From contig NZ_RJTU01000021.1 of NCBI RefSeq assembly GCF_003730015.1, positions 1-62,312 of the forward strand: a DNA stretch of 62,312 bases. Direction: 5' to 3'. The translations under genes were made by a program, and so were the position numbers. The notes beneath the pieces were generated by a model that did not search any database, was not told the DNA's origin, and worked only from the letters and a program-made list of their open reading frames with translations. Every line of letters starts with the position of its first letter. The first letter of the stretch is position 1. This document shows, piece after piece, positions 33,733 through 42,660 of the stretch. Origin of the DNA: Epilithonimonas hominis (GTDB lineage Bacteria > Bacteroidota > Bacteroidia > Flavobacteriales > Weeksellaceae).

Positions 33733-33897
33733 CCTACAATAGTTCTAACACAAAGAAGTAAACTCAACAATTAAAAATTACCGGACGAAAGTTCATTTGA
33801 TGGCGTGCTGCCTTGCGCAGATTACAGAAAATGAAAATCAGTCCAAATCGTGTTTTTATGGAGTTTACTCTATAACTGAACTGTTGTAGGTTTTTTT
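33733..33897 (+). ncRNA. ssrS: 6S RNA (Flavobacteria type)
   Basis: A long rod: CCTACAATAGTTC (33733-33745) pairs with GAACTGTTGTAGG (33878-33890) with one G-U; then a bulge (TAACACAAAGA against CTATAACT, the central open-complex mimic); then AGTAAACTC (33757-33765) pairs with GAGTTTACT (33861-33869). The apical part has a further TTCATTT/AAATGAA arm and a small CTGC/GCAG stem. The 3' strand ends in seven T residues, so the closing stem is also the terminator. 6S RNA binds RNA polymerase in stationary phase. It lies between zapA and rny; a zapA-6S neighbourhood is known in other bacteria. Call by structure and position, no covariance model. Confidence 0.85.
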
Positions 33898-34038
33898 ATG
33901 TTCCGTCATAAGTAAAAAGTTGGATGACGGAAGTTTATTAAATTGGAAAAGAGCGTGTGTGGTTACAAAATTATCTAACTTCAGACGTCTGACTTCCATC
34001 AATTAGAGAGACAATTAAAACTCAATATATATAAATTT

Positions 34039-35610
34039 ATGGACACAATTACCATTATTATCGGTGTTGTCGCACTTCTTATAGGAGCCGTAGCAGGACT
34101 TTTCTTCGGGAAAAGCTCTATCAATTCTAAGGCAAAATATATGATAGAAGACGCCAAAAAGAGCGCCGAAAACATTATAGAAAAAGCTAGTGTACAGGCA
34201 GAAGCCGTAAAAAAAGAAAAACAGCTACAAGCCAAAGAAAGATTCCTTGAACTGAAATCCCAGCATGATGCAGACATCCAGTCCAGAGAAAAGAAAATGC
34301 ATGACTCGGAAAAACGCATCAAAGACAAAGAGAGCAAACTTAATGACGAGCTAAGTAAAGCCGGAAAACTGGAAAAAGATCTTGAAAAGCAAATCAATGA
34401 CTATAACAAAAAACTAGACATTCTTCAGAAAAAACAGCACGATTTGGATGTTGCAACCGCTCAAAAAGTAGAAATGCTGGAAAAAATTTCCAACTATTCA
34501 GCAGAAGAGGCAAAAAGCGAATTGGTAGAATCTCTGAGAGCAGAAGCTAAAACCAAAGCCCAAGCACACGTTCAAAGCATTATGGAAGAAGCTCAGCTTA
34601 ATGCAAAAAATGAAGCTAGAAAAATCATCATCCAAACCATTCAGAGAATCGGGACAGAACAGGCCATCGAAAATTCGGTTTCTGTTTTCAACATTGAGTC
34701 TGATGAAATCAAAGGTAGAATTATTGGCCGTGAAGGTAGAAATATCCGTGCTTTAGAAGCTGCTACAGGTGTAGAGATTATTGTAGATGATACACCGGAA
34801 GCTATTCTACTGTCTTGCTTCGATCCGGTAAGAAGAGAGATCGCAAGATTGTCACTTCACAGATTAGTTACAGATGGCAGAATTCATCCGGCGAGAATCG
34901 AAGAAGTGGTGGATAAAACCAGAAAACAAATCGAGGAAGAAATCATCGAAGTTGGAAAGAGAACGATCATTGACCTTGGAATTCACGGACTTCACCCTGA
35001 ATTGGTTAAGATTGTTGGTAGAATGAAATTCCGTTCCTCTTACGGTCAAAATTTATTACAGCACTCTAGAGAAGTTGCCAATATCGCAGCAACTATGGCT
35101 GCGGAATTAGGATTGAATGTTAAACTGGCCAAAAGAGCTGGTCTTTTACACGATATCGGTAAAGTTCCTGAGCAGGAATCTGAATTGCCACACGCACTTC
35201 TTGGGATGCAATGGGCTGAAAAATTTGGTGAAAATGCTGAAGTGATTAATGCTATTGGTGCGCACCACGACGAAATTGAGATGACTTCTCTCCTATCTCC
35301 TATTATACAGGTGGCCGATGCGATTTCTGGAGCTAGACCAGGCGCAAGAAGACAAGTCTTGGAGTCTTACATCCAGAGACTGAAAGATCTTGAAGCTGCA
35401 GCTTTGAGTTTTGAGGGCGTGTCTAGCGCTTATGCTATCCAGGCTGGTAGAGAGCTGAGAGTTATGGTAGAAAGCGGCAAGGTAAATGACGAAAATGCTT
35501 ACCAGCTATCTTATGATATCTCAGAAAAAATACAGAATGAGCTTACTTATCCAGGTCAGGTCAAAGTAACTGTAATCCGAGAAACAAGAGCTGTGAACAT
35601 TGCCAGATAA
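34039..35610 (+). CDS. rny: Ribonuclease Y
   Basis: 523 residues. N-terminal membrane helix (about 5-23), a long coiled coil (about 40-200), KH domain ([28 protein letters not shown]), and HD domain with catalytic HD in [11 protein letters not shown] and [10 protein letters not shown] membrane-bound endoribonuclease that starts mRNA decay. Downstream of the 6S-like gene and followed by a terminator. Confidence 0.95.
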   Translation: MDTITIIIGVVALLIGAVAGLFFGKSSINSKAKYMIEDAKKSAENIIEKASVQAEAVKKEKQLQAKERFLELKSQHDADIQSREKKMHDSEKRIKDKESKLNDELSKAGKLEKDLEKQINDYNKKLDILQKKQHDLDVATAQKVEMLEKISNYSAEEAKSELVESLRAEAKTKAQAHVQSIMEEAQLNAKNEARKIIIQTIQRIGTEQAIENSVSVFNIESDEIKGRIIGREGRNIRALEAATGVEIIVDDTPEAILLSCFDPVRREIARLSLHRLVTDGRIHPARIEEVVDKTRKQIEEEIIEVGKRTIIDLGIHGLHPELVKIVGRMKFRSSYGQNLLQHSREVANIAATMAAELGLNVKLAKRAGLLHDIGKVPEQESELPHALLGMQWAEKFGENAEVINAIGAHHDEIEMTSLLSPIIQVADAISGARPGARRQVLESYIQRLKDLEAAALSFEGVSSAYAIQAGRELRVMVESGKVNDENAYQLSYDISEKIQNELTYPGQVKVTVIRETRAVNIAR

Positions 35611-35637
35611 TCAAAATTTCATATTATAAAAACATTG

Positions 35638-35663
35638 GGCTTCCGAATACGGAAGCCTTTTTT
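35638..35663 (+). terminator. Terminator of rny
   Basis: GGCTTCCG-AATA-CGGAAGCC followed by six T residues. Confidence 0.88.
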
Positions 35664-35786
35664 CATGGATGACAAATTTTCACCTAAAATGACAGAATTT
35701 CATAATAAAAACAGTTGGCATACCATTGGAATTTATGAAATTGAGTTTACAAAAAATATTGTTTAACCTTTTAAAATCAGTTTGTT

Positions 35787-36242
35787 ATGTCAATTGTAAA
35801 AAGAAACACTGGCGATTTGTTCCCTGCCAGTCCGAGAACATTGTTCGATGACTTTTTCAGCCGCGAACTTTTTAACTGGGGCAATAATAATTTTTCTTCA
35901 ACAAGAACGACACTTCCATCTGTAAACATCAAAGAACTTGATGATTGCTTTGAAGTGGAAGTAGCTGCACCGGGATTGGAAAAGGAAGATTTCATGATCA
36001 CTTTGGAAGGTAATCTTCTGACAATTTCATCTACCAAAAAAAATGAAACAGAAGACAGAACCGGCCAATATATGAGAAAAGAATTCAGCTACCAGTCTTT
36101 TTCGCGTAGTTTTGAGCTGGCAAAAGATGTTGTGGATGAGGAACGGATCCAGGCAAAATATGAAAATGGTGTACTGAAACTCAACATCCCGAAAACAGAA
36201 AAAGCAAGAAAGCAAGAACCTAAGCTTATTGAGATTCAATAA
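35787..36242 (+). CDS. Small heat shock protein (Hsp20/alpha-crystallin)
   Basis: 151 residues. N-terminal variable arm, then an alpha-crystallin domain (about 45-140) with FEVEVAAPGLEKEDFMITLEGNLLTIS and the conserved ENGVLKLNIPK, and a short C-terminal tail. ATP-independent holdase against aggregation. No CIRCE element or sigma-32-like site was noticed upstream. Confidence 0.9.
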   Translation: MSIVKRNTGDLFPASPRTLFDDFFSRELFNWGNNNFSSTRTTLPSVNIKELDDCFEVEVAAPGLEKEDFMITLEGNLLTISSTKKNETEDRTGQYMRKEFSYQSFSRSFELAKDVVDEERIQAKYENGVLKLNIPKTEKARKQEPKLIEIQ

Positions 36243-36243
36243 T

Positions 36244-36275
36244 AAAAAGGCTTCCAAAATTGGAAGCCTTTTTTC
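36244..36275. terminator. Bidirectional terminator between hsp20 and ggt
   Basis: 14-bp stem AAAAAGGCTTCCAA with its complement, tiny loop, A and T runs on either side; serves both convergent genes. Confidence 0.8.
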
Positions 36276-36296
36276 AATATTAACTCAAACTCCCTC

Positions 36297-37985
36297 TTAT
36301 TCTACTCCTACAGAGTCATCGCCTCGCCCATCTGCTACTGCGTGGATATTCTGATTGCTGTCTACCACAATAACTTCTGTCCTTCCAATCTGCGAAACTT
36401 TTTCGAACTTATAATTTTTCTTTTCTAAAGCTTTAATAGTAGTTTCCGGAAATTTATTTTCAACTTTTACTACCTCTGGAAGCCACTGATGATGAAATTT
36501 CGGCGCATTAACAGAGAAATTTGCATTTTGCTTAAAGTCAATAACATCTACAACAGCTTGGAATACCGAGGTGGGAATTGTAGTCCCGCCGGGTGTTCCT
36601 ACTACCATTTTTACTTTGCCGTCTTTCAGCACTACTGTTGGTGTCATAGAAGAAAGCATTCTTTTTCCCGGTTGTATTTTATTAGCTTCCCCACCTACAG
36701 CTCCATACATATTGGGAACACCTGGTTTTACTGAAAAGTCATCCATTTCATTATTCAGAAAAAATCCAGCACCAGAAACCACGGTTTTACTTCCGTAAAG
36801 TCCGTTGAGTGTGGTAGTAACAGAAACTGCATTACCAAATTTATCCAGAATAGAAATATGCGTTGTTTCTGTACTTTCCTTTTGGTTTGGGTTGATGATT
36901 TTACCTACATCTTTGCTTGGTGTTGCAGTATTTTTATCAAAAGATTTCCATCGGCTTTTAAGATAATTGTCAGAAATCAGCATTTGCGTCTTATCCTCTA
37001 TAAAATCAGGATCACCCATATATTCCGCTCGGTCAGCATAAGCTCTGCGTTCCGCCTCAACCATAATCTGAACCGCTTCTTCTGAGTTCATCTGGTACTT
37101 GGAAAGATCTTCGTAAGAAACCATTTTCAGCATTTGGGCAAGCAAAGTTCCACCACTGGAAGGCATTGGCATAGACACTACCTGATGATCTTTATAATTA
37201 AAAACCAATGCTTTACGTTGTTTTGTTTTATAATTTTTAAGATCTTTTCGCTGAATAATACCGTTTCCGAGTTTCATTTCTTCAACAATTAATTCTGCTG
37301 TTTTTCCTTCATAAAACTCCTTTTCGCCAACTTTTTGAATTCGCTTAAGTGTTTCTGCCAATTCTGGTTGTAGTAAAAGGTCACCTGCTTTCCACAAGTT
37401 ATCCTTCACAAAAGCGATTTTATTTTTATTATGTTTCAGAAAATCATTTTTGTGAGCGTTTAATAATCCAGCTTCCTGTTCTGTTATGGCAAAGCCTTTC
37501 TCTGCTAGATCTATTGCGGGTTCAATGAGTGTAGAAAATGGTAATCTGGCATATTTCGTTGTTTCAAACATCCCGGATACACTTCCCGGAACACCCACTG
37601 CCAATCTACCATTTTGTGAAAGATCTGTATTAGCATTGCCTTTTTTGTCCCAATACATATCGAAACTTGCTTTAGATGGTGCAGTTTCCCGATAATCTAA
37701 TGCTATATTTTTTCCATCCGAAGTGGTACCTACCAAAAATCCGCCACCGCCAATGTTTCCAGCTTGTGGATAAACCACAGCCAGCGCGAGCTGTGTGGCA
37801 ATGACTGCATCAAAAGCGTTTCCGCCTTGTTTCAATATTTTTGCTCCTGCTTCACTTGCCAAAGGATGCGCGGAAACCACGACACCTTTATTTTTTACTT
37901 TGACTTCTTTGATAATGTTAATATCCGTATACTGTGCAGATAATGTGACAGATAACAACAAAACTGCATATAATGTTTTTTTCAT
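36297..37985 (-). CDS. ggt: Gamma-glutamyltransferase
   Basis: 562 residues with a signal peptide (MKKTLYAVLLLSVTLSAQ). The precursor is cut in two at the catalytic threonine in ESTETTHISILDKFGNAVS. Substrate-binding features: GGNAFDAVIATQLALAVVYPQAGNIGGGGF at the N-terminal half and MLSSMTPTVVLKDGKVKMVVGTPGGTTIPT at the C-terminal half. Cleaves gamma-glutamyl bonds, including glutathione, in the periplasm. Single gene. Confidence 0.93.
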   Translation of the reverse strand: MKKTLYAVLLLSVTLSAQYTDINIIKEVKVKNKGVVVSAHPLASEAGAKILKQGGNAFDAVIATQLALAVVYPQAGNIGGGGFLVGTTSDGKNIALDYRETAPSKASFDMYWDKKGNANTDLSQNGRLAVGVPGSVSGMFETTKYARLPFSTLIEPAIDLAEKGFAITEQEAGLLNAHKNDFLKHNKNKIAFVKDNLWKAGDLLLQPELAETLKRIQKVGEKEFYEGKTAELIVEEMKLGNGIIQRKDLKNYKTKQRKALVFNYKDHQVVSMPMPSSGGTLLAQMLKMVSYEDLSKYQMNSEEAVQIMVEAERRAYADRAEYMGDPDFIEDKTQMLISDNYLKSRWKSFDKNTATPSKDVGKIINPNQKESTETTHISILDKFGNAVSVTTTLNGLYGSKTVVSGAGFFLNNEMDDFSVKPGVPNMYGAVGGEANKIQPGKRMLSSMTPTVVLKDGKVKMVVGTPGGTTIPTSVFQAVVDVIDFKQNANFSVNAPKFHHQWLPEVVKVENKFPETTIKALEKKNYKFEKVSQIGRTEVIVVDSNQNIHAVADGRGDDSVGVE

Positions 37986-38034
37986 TTCTTGCTTAATTGG
38001 TATTGAAAATTAATTGGGAATAATTATAGCAAAT

Positions 38035-38589
38035 TTAGTCTATAATTATATTTAATTGATATAATAAACCCGAAAGATTATCTCTTGAAAATCTTGCTTT
38101 TCTTAGTTGATTTTGATTTGGATCGATGGAAAAATTGATAGCAGATCTAAGGTCAGAATATTCCAGATTTGTTCTTTCAAAAACAGCATCAGTAAGATTT
38201 GAATTTGTGAATGCAGAGTAAGACAAATTACTTTCTGTAAAATCGGTTTCAATAAGACTACAACTACTAAATATCGTTTTCCTGATATCTGTTCCGTAAA
38301 AGGAAGAATGATTTAGTATACAATTTTCAAAACGGAACGAAATATTGAACTGATTAATCACTTCAAAATTGAGCCCGATCATTTTACAATTTTGGAAAAT
38401 AACATCCCGAAACACGACATCGGAAATTTTAGCATTGCTGAAATCGCAGTCTTTGAACTCACAATCGGAAAATCTGTAATTAGAAAGATCAGTATTTGCA
38501 AAATCACACTGAAGAAATTCACAATTGCTGTAATCACCTTTTGACATCTTATCCGCCTTTGCGAATTTTTGCTCTGAGAAAAAATCCAT
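38035..38589 (-). CDS. Pentapeptide repeat protein
   Basis: 184 residues. Nearly continuous A(D/N)LxX/xxF repeats: FLQCDFANTDLSNYRFSDCEFKDCDFSNAKISDVVF, then TDFTESNLSYSAFTNSNLTDAVFERTNLEYSDLRSA. It should fold as a right-handed quadrilateral beta helix. Members include quinolone-resistance proteins (Qnr) and many of unknown role; it is somewhat shorter than Qnr (about 218) and no Qnr assignment is made. Its ATG overlaps the bestrophin-like stop (TGATG), so translation is coupled. Confidence 0.88.
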   Translation of the reverse strand: MDFFSEQKFAKADKMSKGDYSNCEFLQCDFANTDLSNYRFSDCEFKDCDFSNAKISDVVFRDVIFQNCKMIGLNFEVINQFNISFRFENCILNHSSFYGTDIRKTIFSSCSLIETDFTESNLSYSAFTNSNLTDAVFERTNLEYSDLRSAINFSIDPNQNQLRKARFSRDNLSGLLYQLNIIID

Positions 38590-39512
38590 CAGTCAATAAA
38601 ATAATGGTTGGAGGTCTTGAAATCAGGTTGAGCGATATCAGCCAGCTCATAGATAGAAAACTGAATGGTATCACATAGATTATTAAGCGCAAGATCATTT
38701 TCCTCCTCGCCGAATGGATCCTGAATCTGCTGAATAATTGCATCCAGGGCAATGAATGTGTAACTGACAAACAGTACAATCACAGGCATCATCCAGCCCA
38801 CCACATCTACCAGTCCGAACGGCAGCCAGAAACAGTACATATAAACTGTCCTGTGCAGCAAAACGCTATATGCAAAAGGTAAAGGTGTACTTGCAATCCT
38901 CTCGCATCCCCCTATAATCTGTGATATACTGTTAAGCTGTGCATCTATAGAAGACAGGATTATGGTATCCATCTTCTTGTTCCTGTTTTGTTCATTAATC
39001 CACTCCGCCATCAGATTTAGAAGAATTACCGGTAAAAATTTTTTATCTTCAATTCTTTTAAAGTGCTCTTCGGATAGTAAATTTCTCAATTTATACTTCG
39101 GATCTTTATTCCTTAGCTGAAAATTAAGAGCCCAACACAATGCGACAATCATCCGGACAAATTGCTGCTTTTTCAATGCAGAATCTTTCGAATCATCATT
39201 AATCAAAGTCGTGACTTGGCGGGTCAATGACCTTGATTCGATCAGCAATGCCCCCCAAAGCTTTCTTCCTTCCCAAAACCTTTCATAGCTTGCGGAATTG
39301 CAAAATCCCATAAAAATGGCCAACGAAAGACCCAGTAATGTAAAGATAGCCGGGTTGAGATGGACTTTATATTCGTAGACATTGCCTTTGAAATAAAGGA
39401 CTACGACAGAAAATGCTGTGATAATTAAAAGTTGCGGAATAATCTTTCGTAAAACAGAACCTCTCCAGATAAACAACATCAAAAACCAATTGGATCTTTC
39501 TCTGATAATCAT
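38589..39512 (-). CDS. Bestrophin-like anion channel family membrane protein
   Basis: 307 residues of the UPF0187/bestrophin family. N-terminal NWFLMLFIWRGSVLRKIIPQLL, then LGLSLAIFMGFCNSASYERFWEGRKLWGALLIESRSLTRQV, the most conserved block, and several further hydrophobic segments around 215-270. Bacterial homologues form pentameric channels. Overlaps by one base with the following pentapeptide-repeat gene, so the two are a transcriptional and translational unit. Confidence 0.88.
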   Translation of the reverse strand: MIIRERSNWFLMLFIWRGSVLRKIIPQLLIITAFSVVVLYFKGNVYEYKVHLNPAIFTLLGLSLAIFMGFCNSASYERFWEGRKLWGALLIESRSLTRQVTTLINDDSKDSALKKQQFVRMIVALCWALNFQLRNKDPKYKLRNLLSEEHFKRIEDKKFLPVILLNLMAEWINEQNRNKKMDTIILSSIDAQLNSISQIIGGCERIASTPLPFAYSVLLHRTVYMYCFWLPFGLVDVVGWMMPVIVLFVSYTFIALDAIIQQIQDPFGEEENDLALNNLCDTIQFSIYELADIAQPDFKTSNHYFID

Positions 39513-39601
39513 AGTAAGCGAAATTATGAGAAGTTTATTGTTAAAACTTTCAAAAAAACAGATAAATTTACAAAATGTTCTGATGAAGCAGAAATTCTGA
39601 C

Positions 39602-40957
39602 ATGGAAAATTCTAAAAAAGTTTTAATCGTAACCTATTATTGGCCGCCAGCGGGCGGGCCTGGCGTACAACGCTGGCTGAAGTTTGCAAAATATCTTCCG
39701 GATTTTGATCTGGAACCAATTATTTACACGCCAGAAAACCCTAGTTATCCATTGATAGATCATACATTACAAAATGATGTTCCAAAGAATATAAAAATTA
39801 TTAGAACAAATATTTGGGAACCTTATCAGCTAGCTGAAAAATTCAGTAAAAGCAACAAAAAATTTAAAGGCGGTCAATTTGATGTCGGAAATAATCAATC
39901 CTTTTTATCCAAACTTTCGATTTTTATCCGTGGCAATTTTTTCATTCCCGATGCCCGAAAATTCTGGATTAAACCATCGATAGCATTTCTTAAAAAATAT
40001 CTGAAGGAAAATGATATTGATGTTCTGGTAACTACAGGACCACCTCACAGCCTTCACCTGATAGGTTTAGGATTAAAAAAAGAATTACCAAAGCTCAAAT
40101 GGATTGCAGATTTTCGCGATCCCTGGACAGAAATTTCTTATTACAAACATCTGAAACTGACCAAATTCTCTGATAAAAAACACAGAAATCTGGAAAAATC
40201 AGTTTTCGAAACAGCAGACGTTACCTTAGCGACAAGCTACACAGATGCAGAAAATTTCAGGAAAAATGGTGCTAATGCATATTGTATTACAAATGGTTTT
40301 GACATTTCGGAACCAAGTAAAGTTGTAGGATTTCAGAATTCGCAAGCTTTAGAATTTTCAGTTTTACAAACCACAGAAAAAAATAATCCAATTACTGAGC
40401 ATACTTTCACGATGAGTTATGTTGGCGTTTTGGAACAACTGAGAAATCCTGAAAATCTTTGGAAAGCTCTAATCGAATTATGCAATCAACATCCTGATTT
40501 TGCAGACAATTTTGAGTTAAAATTGGTCGGAAGAGTGGATGATAAGATCCTGAACGAAATCGAAAACTCTATTTTAAAATCCAATATTAAAAATCTAGGT
40601 TATCTTTCGCATCAAGATTCCGTAACTGAAATGAAAAAATCTGATTTGCTGTTAATTACTAATTTTCCTAATGAAAGCTCAAAAGGAATTATTCCGGGAA
40701 AACTTTTCGAATATCTTGCAACGGGAAAAAAAATTATCTCTTTTGGTCCCAAAGATGCAGATGTGGAAACTATTCTCAACAAAACTAATGCAGGTGCGCA
40801 CTTTGATTACGCTCAGACAGATAAAATTAAGGATTATATCTTTACATTATTTCTGGACTGGAAAGATGGTAAATCGATTATAAACGCTGCCAATATCAAT
40901 GAATTCAGCAGAAAGGAACTGACTAAAAAACTTTCCGAAATCATTAAAAAGATGTAA
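39602..40957 (+). CDS. Glycosyltransferase, GT4-like
   Basis: 451 residues. N-terminal Rossmann start MENSKKVLIVTYYWPPAGGPGVQRWLKFAKYL, then DVLVTTGPPHSLHLIGLGLK; the C-terminal half has FTMSYVGVLEQLRNPENLWKAL and PGKLFEYLATGKKIISFG, the E-(x7)-E-like donor region of GT-B transferases. Probably makes surface polysaccharide; acceptor and sugar unknown. Isolated from any polysaccharide cluster. Confidence 0.85.
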   Translation: MENSKKVLIVTYYWPPAGGPGVQRWLKFAKYLPDFDLEPIIYTPENPSYPLIDHTLQNDVPKNIKIIRTNIWEPYQLAEKFSKSNKKFKGGQFDVGNNQSFLSKLSIFIRGNFFIPDARKFWIKPSIAFLKKYLKENDIDVLVTTGPPHSLHLIGLGLKKELPKLKWIADFRDPWTEISYYKHLKLTKFSDKKHRNLEKSVFETADVTLATSYTDAENFRKNGANAYCITNGFDISEPSKVVGFQNSQALEFSVLQTTEKNNPITEHTFTMSYVGVLEQLRNPENLWKALIELCNQHPDFADNFELKLVGRVDDKILNEIENSILKSNIKNLGYLSHQDSVTEMKKSDLLLITNFPNESSKGIIPGKLFEYLATGKKIISFGPKDADVETILNKTNAGAHFDYAQTDKIKDYIFTLFLDWKDGKSIINAANINEFSRKELTKKLSEIIKKM

Positions 40958-41203
40958 ATCACCAAGAACAACTTACACGAACCGCGCATGAGCAATGGAA
41001 CGGCAAACTTTTTCCGTGCTATGGAGAGAAGTTGAGGTCAAAAGATAATAACAGTAGACAACACGACCTCTGGATAAGCAATTTTGGAATCGGGATAGCA
41101 AGCGTCTGTGAAGGGAACGAAATAAATTTTCTCAAAAATCAAATCATGGCATAAATTTTTCTTTTAAATTACCATAAAATATTAATTAAAAAAAATTTAC
41201 GTC
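40958..41203. other. Gene-free gap, richer in G+C than neighbours
   Basis: No frame worth calling. The middle (about 40980-41120) is mixed-base and clearly less AT-rich than flanking intergenic DNA; I see only a weak arm match GAGGTC/GACCTC (41033 and 41067). It may be a decayed repeat or an unrecognised RNA; nothing specific can be supported. Confidence 0.3.
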
Positions 41204-41440
41204 ATGGGAAATAAGACAAATGGATTATTAGCTTTATTAGGGCTTGGCGCTTTAGCTTGGTGGAAGTACAAAAAATCTTCTCCGGAAGATCAACAGAAGG
41301 TAAAAGATACCATCAATAATGCTAAAAATAATCTTACAAAATTCGGTAACGATATCAAAGATAAAGCAAATCAGACTGTAGATCAGCTAAAGAATAAAGC
41401 TGATGAACTTAAAACTGACGCACAGCAAGTTGCAGAATAA
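41204..41440 (+). CDS. Small membrane-anchored helical protein (YtxH-like)
   Basis: 78 residues. Short N-terminal hydrophobic helix (GLLALLGLGALAWWKYKKSS), then a long amphipathic helix rich in Lys, Asp, Asn and Gln (VKDTINNAKNNLTKFGNDIKD, QTVDQLKNKADELKTDAQQ). It resembles YtxH/CsbD-like stress proteins in composition; real homology is uncertain. Strong terminator follows directly. Confidence 0.65.
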   Translation: MGNKTNGLLALLGLGALAWWKYKKSSPEDQQKVKDTINNAKNNLTKFGNDIKDKANQTVDQLKNKADELKTDAQQVAE

Positions 41441-41445
41441 ATAAG

Positions 41446-41477
41446 AAAACGTCTCGAAATTTCGGGACGTTTTTTTG
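41446..41477. terminator. Terminator between the YtxH-like gene and the P-domain gene
   Basis: AAAACGTCTCGAAA against TTTCGGGACGTTTT (near-perfect, one G-T), with T run; bidirectional position between convergent genes. Confidence 0.8.
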
Positions 41478-41497
41478 TAATAATTAATTCAGAAATT

Positions 41498-42357
41498 TTA
41501 TTTTTTGATAAGCTTAATAGTCATCATCTTTTCTCCATTTACAACAGATGACAAAATATAGACTCCCGAGCTCCAACCTTCTGTTGGAATGTTCAAATCT
41601 CCAGAGGCATTTTTAGAAGCCGACTGCTGGTAAGAATAGACTTTTTTACCTTCTATAGAATAAATTTCAAATCTAACATCTTTTGCAGATGTATTAAGCT
41701 TTAAGTTCAACGTTTCTTTAAATGGATTTCCTAAAACAGAAAGAGCCGGCGTACTCACAATAGAAGTATTTAAACCCAAAAAAGTTCCTTCGTCAAAGAC
41801 CACCTGCCAATTATTGATTGAACCAGTGTCACCAGCAGCAGCATCAAACAATTTTAGAGACCAGTTTCCACTAACAGAAAGATTTGTAAATAGTGTTGTC
41901 AAATTTGCAACCGTATAGTCTGTCGGAGCCAAGGTAGAGCTTACCGTCGGCAAATATGTTCCTGCTGGAACACTGCTATTGGTTCCCCCTGTTCCTGGAA
42001 CTACATAAGCTGTTGCCGCCGAGTTAAAAGCCAAAATATTTCCTGCGGCGAAATTAACATTTGATCCTACTCCAGTAGTTGTTGTACTACCTAATCTTTT
42101 AATAAGAGTTATAGCTCCACTTGTTGCTCCTCCAGGAACCACTAAACCGACGGTAAGATCTCCACACCAAGTGTGCGTTAGATCCATTTTAATTGTAACT
42201 TTAGAAGGATCGGAAATTGTTTTTACCAAATTTACAGGAATTGTAGAAGTTACACCTACAGTACTATTATCAGGAATAGCACTTAGCGTTGTATTGCTAA
42301 AAGTTTGTGCCCCTAAAACACCTGATAGCAAATTGAAAAGAATAATTTTTTGTTCAT
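41498..42357 (-). pseudogene. Type IX-secreted P-domain protein with frameshift in the signal peptide
   Basis: The main frame (from TTG at 42331) reads LLSGVLGAQTFSNTTLSAIPDN, a proprotein-convertase-type P domain (DLTHTWCGDLTVGLVVPGG, GNWSLKLFDAAAGDTGSINNWQVVF) and a C-terminal type A sorting domain (LSVLGNPFKETLNLKL to MTIKLIKK). It starts mid-signal-peptide. Upstream, ATG at 42357 opens MNKKLFFSI in another frame; adding one base to the A run at 42330-42332 (plus strand) restores MNKKLFFSI-LLSGVLGAQ. So the signal is split by a 1-base deletion in a homopolymer. Without it the protein cannot be exported. May be real or a base-calling error. Confidence 0.75.
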
Positions 42358-42660
42358 ATCATCCATTTTTAAAAATTTAATATTCAAATTTATATAATAT
42401 ATTTTATAATTAACGTAATATTAACTATTATTAATATTTAATCAATATAAAAAATCAGTATTGCTTGTTAAATATATAACGTTTTTACTAAATATATAAA
42501 TATTAAACAATCAACTTAACAATAATATCATTTTATATATTGATAAATAATTAGTATAAAATAATATCATTCACTAAAAATAATTAATTATAATTTTCAA
42601 TTATTAAAATGAAAAAGCCACCTTAAAAGGTGGCTTTAGATTAAGGAATGGAATAGGAGA
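42358..42660. other. Very AT-rich intergenic stretch
   Basis: No gene. Dense A/T repeats such as AATATTA and ATATAT between the P-domain gene and rpsA; the only recognisable item is the rpsA terminator at 42614-42637. Confidence 0.5.
42614..42637 (-). terminator. Terminator of rpsA
   Basis: 11-bp stem AAAGCCACCTT with its complement, 2-base loop; on the minus strand followed by T residues. 24 bases after the rpsA stop. Confidence 0.85.

Noticed and set aside
33781-33840. A second REP-like element (GATGGCGTGCTGCC) upstream of rny
   Set aside because: The similarity to the start of the 32813 element is short, and the segment is explained as the apical part of the 6S-like RNA.
38035-38589. Calling the pentapeptide-repeat protein a Qnr quinolone-resistance determinant
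   Set aside because: Shorter than Qnr and coupled to a channel gene; pentapeptide repeats alone do not show gyrase protection.
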